DNA of 64,000 nucleotides. Source: Saprospiraceae bacterium. Lineage in GTDB: Bacteria; Bacteroidota; Bacteroidia; Chitinophagales; Saprospiraceae. Both the position numbers and the translations under genes were made by a program. This document shows, piece after piece, positions 58,315 to 64,000 of this stretch; the first letter of the stretch is position 1; the number at the start of each line of letters is the position of its first letter. Under the pieces are notes generated by a model. That model searched no databases, was not told where the DNA came from, and worked only from the letters and a program-made list of their open reading frames with translations. The stretch covers positions 77,166-141,165 of the forward strand of contig JALHQW010000001.1 in assembly GCA_022841745.1 (NCBI GenBank), in the 5' to 3' direction.

Positions 58315-59832
58315 CTACTTCCAATCCGGCATTTCAGCGTTTTGGAACATCGTCAGTCTGCCTTGACCTTGGTCGCTCATGATCAAAATATTGCGCTGCG
58401 AATTGGGCGCATTGCTCGTTTCGACGAAAATGACTTGGGCTCCGTTGGGCGAAAACTTGGGGTCGAGGTCGTTGAAGCCCGAAGGTTTTTCGATGGAAAG
58501 GTCGGTGGTTGCCCCAGTCGCAATTTTTCTCAAGAAAACATGAGCGTTCAACTGTCGGCCATCAGGAGTTTCGAGGCCGTCAATATCATGGGTAAAAAGG
58601 ATAGCACTGCCATCAATGCTGAACGAAGGGCCGCCGATGTTTCCGGTGAGGTCAGATACCAACTCCTGCTCCAAGGAGCCACTGGAGTTAAACAGCAAAA
58701 TTCGACCGATATAAGGTTGGCTGCCGACTGTCCTTGCCGCCACTTTATTGGTGACGGGTGCCCAGTCCACCTCTACAAACTCCTCTGTCACAGGCAACTC
58801 AGCAAACAACTCAAACCCGCTGCCATCCAAGTTCACTGTGTACAGCCGGTTCCTGTTCATGAAAAGCAGCTTGGTGCCGTCTGGTGACCAGCAGTAATCC
58901 AATTGGAACATATCCTTGCCGTCAATCTGCAAGGAAGCGGGCACGAGCGTAGGGTCTGTGCCATCCCGTTTCATCACAAATATTTGGGTATTGATGAAAT
59001 TATTGTTCAAAAAGGCCACCTTATCGCCCAACGGGCTGATGCGGGGGCGGAAGCTGCTGCCAGCCAAGTCGGTCATTTGATAGAGCGGTAGGCTGGGGTT
59101 TGCGCTTTGCGCAGCAAAAACATCGTATTTGCCGTTGGCAATTTTGGCGAAAACAAAAGGGTGGGGCGGGAAATCCTTGGTGGAGAAACTCCAAACCTCG
59201 CTGAAAACCGGGTCGTTCTCGCCGTCGTGCGCCACAACTTGCCAAAAACAGGTGGTGCCATATCTCACATTGGCCAATTGGAAAACGGTATCGGTGATGC
59301 CTTCGGCAACGAGGTTGCCTGCCCCTTGCAGGGAGTGGAAGGTGTAAACATCGAAGGTCAACGCATCGTCGTCGGGGTCGCTGGCCGTCCATTTCAACTG
59401 TAGTGAGATGTCAAGACCTGTTGCGCCATTCAAGGGGAGGATGGGTTTTGGTGTGGAGGGAAGGCCGTTTCCCACGGTTTTTTCCGACATGGTGACGATG
59501 ACGGCGCTTTCCTTGTTTTCCAAGATGGCCACTGATTCTGAAGTGGCTACCAGCCCTGTTTTTTCTGCCCGGATGGTATAGTTCCCCACTTCAATTTCAT
59601 CGAAGACAAATCGGCCTTGGGCATCGGTGATTACTTGGCTGGTCGGGGGATTCGTGGAGACGAAGGCATCGGCTACTGGGGTGCTAGAGCCTTCCAGCAA
59701 CACTTGGCCAGACAAGGAGCCAAAGATGTCTGGTTTTATGGTATCCTCGCTGCAAGCTGCGGCAAGCAATATTACCATTATTGCAGCGCAAAAAAATTGC
59801 AAACGATTGATTTTATGTATAGATAGGTTCAT
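58315..59832 (-). CDS. lipoprotein with carboxypeptidase-regulatory and PD40/TolB-like propeller domains
   Basis: 505 residues. A lipoprotein signal ends in the box LAAAC (C27) followed by SED. An N-terminal CarboxypepD_reg-like domain is seen at about 38-115 (GSLSGQVLLEGSSTPVADAFVS), then a fibronectin-like region (about 125-225), then WD40/TolB-like beta-propeller blades with RISPLGDKVAFLN, CWSPDGTKLLFMN and KFSPNGAQVIF. It is the last gene of the curli operon, 45 bases after csgG, and may help surface assembly or anchor the fibre; this is inference. Confidence 0.8.
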   Translation of the reverse strand: MNLSIHKINRLQFFCAAIMVILLAAACSEDTIKPDIFGSLSGQVLLEGSSTPVADAFVSTNPPTSQVITDAQGRFVFDEIEVGNYTIRAEKTGLVATSESVAILENKESAVIVTMSEKTVGNGLPSTPKPILPLNGATGLDISLQLKWTASDPDDDALTFDVYTFHSLQGAGNLVAEGITDTVFQLANVRYGTTCFWQVVAHDGENDPVFSEVWSFSTKDFPPHPFVFAKIANGKYDVFAAQSANPSLPLYQMTDLAGSSFRPRISPLGDKVAFLNNNFINTQIFVMKRDGTDPTLVPASLQIDGKDMFQLDYCWSPDGTKLLFMNRNRLYTVNLDGSGFELFAELPVTEEFVEVDWAPVTNKVAARTVGSQPYIGRILLFNSSGSLEQELVSDLTGNIGGPSFSIDGSAILFTHDIDGLETPDGRQLNAHVFLRKIATGATTDLSIEKPSGFNDLDPKFSPNGAQVIFVETSNAPNSQRNILIMSDQGQGRLTMFQNAEMPDWK

Positions 59833-59877
59833 TCCTTTCTGTTTTTTAGCCTGGAAATTGTTTTTCAGGCCATTTGA

Positions 59878-61320
59878 TTAAAAACCGGGGTCTCGCTGCT
59901 TTTCCGTTTCAAACTTCCTGGCTCCTTCCACTTTCCTGCCGAAGTAAAAATTCACCCCAATATTCCCACGCCAATAGAAATCATTGTATTTGCCTTGTTC
60001 TACCTGGTCAAGGCGGTCGTTGATGAGGTAGTTGTAATCGGCGCTGAAACGGATGCCGGTTGCATCATTTACCAGCACCTCAAAGCCACCACCGATTTGT
60101 GCCTTTGCATAGACAGGAGCGCTGAAATCAAGACGGGTATTGACGTTTTCCGTGATGAACCCAAGGCCGGAATAAAAGAAGGGCGTAAACTGGTCATAGG
60201 GGAATAGCCTGTATTTGACTGCGAAATCGAAATAACTGACCTTGGAATCATAGAATTTCTTGGTGGAAAGGGAGTTAAGGCCCGCATTGAACAGGATGCC
60301 GATAGCCGGTTTGGGGTTTACTTCAAATCCTAAATCAAGCCCCGTTTTTAGGACAGCATCAGGGTAATCGCCTTGATAAAGCAGGCTTGAAGTGCCAGCT
60401 TGGAACGCCGCTATGCCTCTTCGGTTATCTATGCGCTTGCCAAAAATATCCGTCTTGGCAATCATTTCTTTTTCCTTTTTGTATTCCTTGATGGGCGATT
60501 CTGCCACCATCCTCGCTTCGGCTGGTGACCATAGGTCGCCATCTATTCCCTCAATGACGAGGCTCATTACGGCCTTTTCAATGGCTTCCGTTACGGCAAT
60601 TTCTGAGGGTTCGTTGTAGGTGAAACCCGTTTCCACTTCCAGCAGCCGTTTGTATTTCACGAACTGGAACATACCGCCATCCAACTGTTGGGAAAGCAGG
60701 GTTTTTGAGGTATAAACCGTTTTCAGGATTTTGCCATTGCTTGCTGATACCGCCCGAAGATAGACAGTCACTCGGTCTTGCCTATACTGGCTGCTGCCCC
60801 CTACGCCGAAATAGCGCAAGCCAGCCCCTCCCGTAATCACGTTGGCGTCATAGCTCACAATGCCGCCTTCCAGAATCACGCCTGCGTAAAGGAGCGGTGG
60901 TAATAGGTTGTCTTGTCCTTCACCACTTTGGTTGTTGTACTGTGCCCGACTGCTCCTGATGATTTTGCGCTCATTGAGTAGGTTGCCCACGTTTTCCCGC
61001 TCGATGGGGACGAACCAGCCGGAATCGTCCAAGGCTTTGATGAGGATATTGGTTGCGCCTTGGGTGACAGCAGTGCTCCAGCTTGTTCCGCCTTCGGTTG
61101 GCTTGTATTGGCCCGATTGGTCTCGGAATTTATAGACGGCCACCACGATTTTTTCCTTGGGGGCTGGCAAGCTCTTTAGGTCGAGGGTGCTTTGGGTCTC
61201 TTCGCCTAGCCGGGCCTTCGTCTGTTGGATGGGCTGATATAGGTAAGATCCACAACCCGATAATAGGGTGGCAGCTATGATTAATGCGAATTGATACAGC
61301 CAGGTGTGAAGTTTGTCCAT
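59878..61320 (-). CDS. csgG: CsgG-family curli secretion channel, C-terminally extended
   Basis: Outer-membrane lipoprotein that forms the nonameric pore for curlin subunits. The lipobox is LLSGC (C23). The CsgG domain includes KIVVAVYKFRDQSGQYK, AVTQGATNILIKALDDSGWFVPIERENVGNLLNERKIIRS, and DRVTVYLRAVSASNGKILKTV; it ends near residue 280. A further 190 residues (to 480) form an additional beta-strand-rich region with an OmpA-like barrel pattern (HLDLGFEV... YKFAVKYRLFPYDQFTPFFYSGLGF), not present in E. coli CsgG. The gene lies downstream of csgF and upstream of the lipoprotein gene in one operon. Confidence 0.92.
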   Translation of the reverse strand: MDKLHTWLYQFALIIAATLLSGCGSYLYQPIQQTKARLGEETQSTLDLKSLPAPKEKIVVAVYKFRDQSGQYKPTEGGTSWSTAVTQGATNILIKALDDSGWFVPIERENVGNLLNERKIIRSSRAQYNNQSGEGQDNLLPPLLYAGVILEGGIVSYDANVITGGAGLRYFGVGGSSQYRQDRVTVYLRAVSASNGKILKTVYTSKTLLSQQLDGGMFQFVKYKRLLEVETGFTYNEPSEIAVTEAIEKAVMSLVIEGIDGDLWSPAEARMVAESPIKEYKKEKEMIAKTDIFGKRIDNRRGIAAFQAGTSSLLYQGDYPDAVLKTGLDLGFEVNPKPAIGILFNAGLNSLSTKKFYDSKVSYFDFAVKYRLFPYDQFTPFFYSGLGFITENVNTRLDFSAPVYAKAQIGGGFEVLVNDATGIRFSADYNYLINDRLDQVEQGKYNDFYWRGNIGVNFYFGRKVEGARKFETEKQRDPGF

Positions 61321-61380
61321 ATTTATCAGCTTTGGTTACGAGCAATTGAGCGGGTTTCTCCTAATCAAAAAATAGCCTGT

Positions 61381-61402
61381 GTTGGGAAGCTAACTTCCCA
61401 AC
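61381..61402. repeat. inverted repeat between csgF and csgG
   Basis: Arms GTTGGGAAG and CTTCCCAAC around CTAA, in the 168-base gap between two minus-strand curli genes. No T-tract that would define a terminator. Confidence 0.55.
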
Positions 61403-61488
61403 TTTAACAGGTGTCCTAAAACGAGGGATAAAAGGGGGACATCAATCTTTGGCGTGTGCAGTGTGTGGGCAGGGATTCTTAAAGTCTT

Positions 61489-61902
61489 TCAAAAAAACGG
61501 AATAACGATTTGTGTGCTCTCACCTTGGGCTTGGTCAAAAATGGTGATGGTCAGGCCATCGAAAGTGGTAGCCACGTCCACTTGGAAGTTGCCGAGGGTA
61601 TAGACGCCGTCTTGAAGGCCTTCTTCACCAAACTGGTCAGAGATCAATTGCCTCGAAATTTGGCTAAGCAACAGGTTGTTGAGGTTGCTGGCGAAAGCGT
61701 CCACCGAGCTTCTGGTGGTGGTCCTGCTGCGGTTTTCGGAGGTCAAATCCTGCACTTGGGCAGAACTGAGCAACCAGTTGTAATTAAAAGTATCGCCGCC
61801 GAAGGCAGGGTTTTTAGGTTTATAGACGAGGTCTTGTGCCGCTAATTGCGAAGCGATGCAGATAAGGGCCAAGGCAAAAAATGACTGTATGATATTCTTC
61901 AT
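61489..61902 (-). CDS. csgF: CsgF-like curli assembly factor
   Basis: 137 residues with signal peptide (MKNIIQSFFALALICIASQLAAQ) and the CsgF hallmark DLVYKPKNPAFGGDTFNYNWLLSSAQVQ. CsgF binds the CsgG pore and links it to the CsgB nucleator; its N-terminal part forms the pore constriction in E. coli. Length is in the family range. The gene lies 26 bases after csgE and 168 bases before csgG, with an inverted repeat in the gap. Confidence 0.9.
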   Translation of the reverse strand: MKNIIQSFFALALICIASQLAAQDLVYKPKNPAFGGDTFNYNWLLSSAQVQDLTSENRSRTTTRSSVDAFASNLNNLLLSQISRQLISDQFGEEGLQDGVYTLGNFQVDVATTFDGLTITIFDQAQGESTQIVIPFF

Positions 61903-61928
61903 GGCTGATTGATTTAAAACAGTTTCTA

Positions 61929-62690
61929 CTAATAAATCCCACTTCCAGAAATGTCTTCGGCACCAATTTCTTGGTAGGCTGCATCAGGGTTTTTGATTTG
62001 GTTGTAAAGCATTTCCACCAGTTGTACCGACAGTTGTTCCATGAGTTCCTGCCTTGGCTGGAGGTTCATTTGGGTTAATTCGATCCCATCAAGGTCAATT
62101 GCGATGCGGGAGCCATTGCCAACAATGGCAGGCTGCTCTCTTATGATGATGGAGTAGTTGGTTTTTAGGTCTTCCTCCACGACCCGCCAGCTTGTGTAAA
62201 ACAACTCGTAAAAATCGTGGGCCAATTTCGACCTCGTTTCGTCCAAAACTAGCCCTTCTATTTCTATGTCATCCACATTAAGGCGGTCGGAATTGGGCGA
62301 ACGAACGATGTTCTCTTCTTTGCTTTGCACTTCCTGTTTAGGCCCTTGCAGCTCGGCTTTAGCGACCAATTCATCGTTCTTGAAAATAAAGAGATGAACT
62401 GCGTCAAACTGGCCACCCTGAACCAAGTAGCTGGCATTGAGCAACAAGTTTGGCTGGTCGGGAATTGCCAAGGTTTTGCCTTCTTTGATGAGGGTATCCT
62501 TGTTGATTAAAAGGGCTTTGTAGCGAAGATGAAGTGGGGAATGAGTATGGTTTTGGCACCAAGTGGAGATGATAGCATTGCCATCAGCCGATTGAATGTC
62601 AACCCATGCAGTGACCGTGGCGGGTCGCTGGACGATGGAGGTTGCTGCCAGCAGGGGCAGCAAGAGTAGGGTGAATAGTGTTTGTTTCAA
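61929..62690 (-). CDS. csgE: CsgE-like curli chaperone with an N-terminal CsgC/CsgH-like domain
   Basis: 253 residues. The C-terminal half (about 137-235) is CsgE-like: IEGLVLDETRSKLAHDFYELFYTSWRVVE followed by the strand NYSIIIREQPAIVGNGSRIAIDLDG and a final helix. The N-terminal half after the signal peptide (about 20-130) resembles the Ig-like chaperones CsgC/CsgH: VDIQSADGNAIISTWCQNH...KEGKTLAIPDQPNLLLNASYLVQGGQFDAVHLFIFKNDELVAKAEL. If so, one protein would combine anti-amyloid and CsgE channel-capping roles. The CsgC/H call is inference from the strand pattern. Sits between csgB and csgF. Confidence 0.8.
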   Translation of the reverse strand: MKQTLFTLLLLPLLAATSIVQRPATVTAWVDIQSADGNAIISTWCQNHTHSPLHLRYKALLINKDTLIKEGKTLAIPDQPNLLLNASYLVQGGQFDAVHLFIFKNDELVAKAELQGPKQEVQSKEENIVRSPNSDRLNVDDIEIEGLVLDETRSKLAHDFYELFYTSWRVVEEDLKTNYSIIIREQPAIVGNGSRIAIDLDGIELTQMNLQPRQELMEQLSVQLVEMLYNQIKNPDAAYQEIGAEDISGSGIY

Positions 62691-62755
62691 AATGCCTTTG
62701 TTTACCAGGGGGGTAAATTTTAGGTCATTCGCTCGGTCGGGATGGATTGCGCCTT

Positions 62756-63319
62756 TTATTGCCCAACCCTGTGTACAGTTACTTTCAGGTCGTTGCCTAC
62801 TTGGCGGATGATGAATCCTTCACTGTGGATATTTTCAAGGACTTGAATGATTTCATTGTTGTTGCCTATCTGCACCAATTCGCTCCTTACTTGGCTGCTG
62901 TTGATCAGTTGTTGGTTGATCTTGTTGTTGGAGCCATCCTGAAAATTCACCAATTCGTTGTCGGCACCGTAGTTCACCAATTCATAGTAATTGTTGTTTC
63001 CGCTTTGAATGAGCGCCAGTTTGTTGCCACCCTCGGTTTGAAGGAGTTCGGCTATGTTCGAATTCCCTGATTGCAGCACCCTTGCGAGGTTGCCTTCAAG
63101 GTTTTCCTGCTGCTGCAAAAGCTGGAGTTGGTTGTTGTTCCCCAACTGTTGGATATATGCCTCGCTTCCCGCCCTAGTCGTGCCCAAGTTGAGCAGTTCG
63201 GATGGCTGTGCCAGCAAATCCGATTCGCTCAGCATTTGTGCCGAACAAGGAAGGCTAAGCCCAAGTGCGTACAGCACAAATAGGGCTAAATGCCATCTTT
63301 TTTTAAACGGCTTTAACAT
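62756..63319 (-). CDS. csgB: curlin-repeat protein, CsgB-like
   Basis: 187 residues from the ATG at 63319, which gives a clean signal peptide (MLKPFKKRWHLALFVLYALGLSLPCSAQ); the frame is open to 63370. The mature protein has curlin-type repeats with GNxN turns: IQQLGNNNQLQLLQQ, VLQSGNSNIAELLQT, LIQSGNNNYYELVNY, GADNELVNFQDGSNNKINQQL and LVQIGNNNEIIQVLEN. The C-terminal repeat ends in basic residues (LKVTVHRVGQ), as in the nucleator CsgB. It is the second curlin gene after the partial one at the window end, so nucleator is the likely role. Confidence 0.85.
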   Translation of the reverse strand: MLKPFKKRWHLALFVLYALGLSLPCSAQMLSESDLLAQPSELLNLGTTRAGSEAYIQQLGNNNQLQLLQQQENLEGNLARVLQSGNSNIAELLQTEGGNKLALIQSGNNNYYELVNYGADNELVNFQDGSNNKINQQLINSSQVRSELVQIGNNNEIIQVLENIHSEGFIIRQVGNDLKVTVHRVGQ

Positions 63320-63380
63320 TGGGCGGAGGGTGGATGTCAAGGCTTCGTTCTTAGGGAGGGGATGTTTCACTTAAACAAGT

Positions 63381-63413
63381 TCGAAGGGGAAAATCATTCT
63401 TTTCCCCATTCGA
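63381..63413. repeat. near-perfect inverted repeat between the two curlin genes
   Basis: Arms TCGAAGGGGAAAA and TTTTCCCCATTCGA around ATCATTC. It lies in the minus-strand csgA-csgB interval and could attenuate transcription or protect the csgA mRNA 3' end. Confidence 0.65.
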
Positions 63414-63466
63414 ACCTACTAAAGTCTTAACCAGAAAGCTGATTTATTAATCCCTGTATCTTTGGG

Positions 63467-63562
63467 AAGGATTGGGGGATTGAAGGTTTGAAGGATTGAA
63501 TAGTTAAGGCGTCTGCGTTCTATGTTATTCAATCCTTCAATCCTCCTCCCCTTCAATCCTTA
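63467..63562. repeat. GGATTGAAGGATTG mini-repeats in inverted orientation
   Basis: The left side carries reiterated GGATTG(A)AGG and the right side its complement (CAATCCTTCAATCCT), so the block folds back on itself. It ends next to the stop of the downstream-most curlin gene. The same motif is carried in frame in lnt. Confidence 0.75.
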
Positions 63563-64000
63563 ATTATTCGACTGCGTAACGGTGGCCGTATTGTTGTTGC
63601 CAATTTGGCGAACGATATTGGTGTGCTCGGCACCCGTTTGCGAGTTGATGGTCTTGTTTTCATCTCCTTCTTGGCGGATGGAGCTTGAGTTCAAATCGCC
63701 TTGTTGTACCAATAGGATGGAGTTGTTGTCTCCGATTTGGATCAGGCGAGGGTCGTTCCCGGCACCGGCGAAGTTGTTGTCGCCATTTTGCAGCATGTTG
63801 ATTTGGTTGATATTGCCTTCTACAGTAGCGCCCATGCTGTTGGAAATGCCGTTTTGTGTAACGACGTTTAGGTTGGCATTGCCAATGATGTTCAATTTGG
63901 CAAATTGGTTTTCTCCATTCTGTGCTTGGGCAGAGTTGTTGTTGTTGCCCTTCACGTCAATTTGAGCGGAGTTGTTGCCCACGCCAAGCTGCTGCTGAAC
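63560..64000 (-). CDS. csgA: curlin-repeat protein, CsgA-like, 5' partial
   Basis: At least 146 residues; the frame runs on past the window end (before the internal GTG, residues QQQLG are still curlin-like), so the start and signal peptide are missing. Five or six curlin repeats with the pattern Q-x-G-x-x-N: QAQNGENQFAKLNI, VTQNGISNSMGATVEGNINQINMLQNGDNNFAGAG, RLIQIGDNNSILLVQQGDLNSSSIRQEGDENKTINSQTGAEHTNIVRQIGNNNTATVTQ. Probably the major fibre subunit. First gene seen of the curli operon, preceding csgB by 240 bases. Confidence 0.87.
   Translation of the reverse strand, partial: VQQQLGVGNNSAQIDVKGNNNNSAQAQNGENQFAKLNIIGNANLNVVTQNGISNSMGATVEGNINQINMLQNGDNNFAGAGNDPRLIQIGDNNSILLVQQGDLNSSSIRQEGDENKTINSQTGAEHTNIVRQIGNNNTATVTQSNN

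Noticed and set aside
1-64000. tRNA or rRNA genes
   Set aside because: No T-loop and acceptor-stem pattern or rRNA signature was recognised on either strand; a covariance search would be decisive.

Overview
The window looks like a chromosomal segment of a Bacteroidota bacterium, probably of the Saprospiraceae/Chitinophagia side of the phylum. The reasons are the TAnnTTTG-type -7 boxes, a fused E1 alpha/beta 2-oxo acid dehydrogenase, DUF1573 and AP2-domain proteins, a complete curli-type operon with curlin repeats, and many short intergenic repeat families. The family assignment is inference; no 16S rRNA or tRNA gene is present. About fifty protein genes are recognisable, mostly intact, on both strands.

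Layout. 1-9.9 kb: the end of rlmH, a rhomboid protease, a C1 cysteine protease, a PfkB sugar kinase with a seven-copy palindromic array beside it, glpD, surE, small membrane proteins and a penicillin acylase-family enzyme. 10-15.4 kb: an ABC-2 exporter (ATPase and permease) and a type I peptide-secretion pair (HlyD and a C39 peptidase-ABC protein). 15.8-29.5 kb: housekeeping genes (TPR protein, gyrA, accD, a YkuK-like protein, a LolC/E-type permease, tyrS, the fused E1 enzyme) and an HNH-AP2 protein. 29.7-36.1 kb: DUF1573 protein, CPBP protease, VWA lipoprotein, NupG-type transporter, rlmI-like gene and queA. 36.3-44.5 kb: a sulfur-oxidation or sulfur-respiration locus, comprising a fused Fe-S/NrfD protein, a type II sulfide:quinone oxidoreductase, a methyltransferase and a large molybdopterin oxidoreductase. 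It is interrupted by a REP-associated tyrosine transposase (RAYT) embedded in palindromic REP arrays. 44.7-58.1 kb: GNAT-nitrilase fusion, ggt, lnt, metG, a di-haem peroxidase lipoprotein, two secreted proteins and a GH127 glycosidase. 58.3-64.0 kb: a curli operon on the minus strand, csgA-like (cut by the window end), csgB-like, csgE, csgF, csgG and a beta-propeller lipoprotein.

The most interesting system is the RAYT and its REPs. The single-stranded-DNA transposase gene lies between one REP block on its left (39966-40138) and seven 96-bp REP dimers on its right (40845-41515). Each REP is a tetranucleotide GTAA followed by a near-perfect palindrome. Copies are scattered over at least 18 kb, and in several cases the TAA of GTAA is itself the stop codon of a gene (RAYT, ggt, the GNAT-nitrilase gene, probably the GH127 gene). 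A second palindrome family forms a 48-bp tandem array at 2.4-2.7 kb and is also inserted in frame inside ggt just before the autoprocessing threonine. A third repeat family follows two other genes. Low-complexity repeats are carried in frame inside lnt and metG. Together these suggest a genome where small palindromes and mini-repeats move into gene ends and protein linkers.
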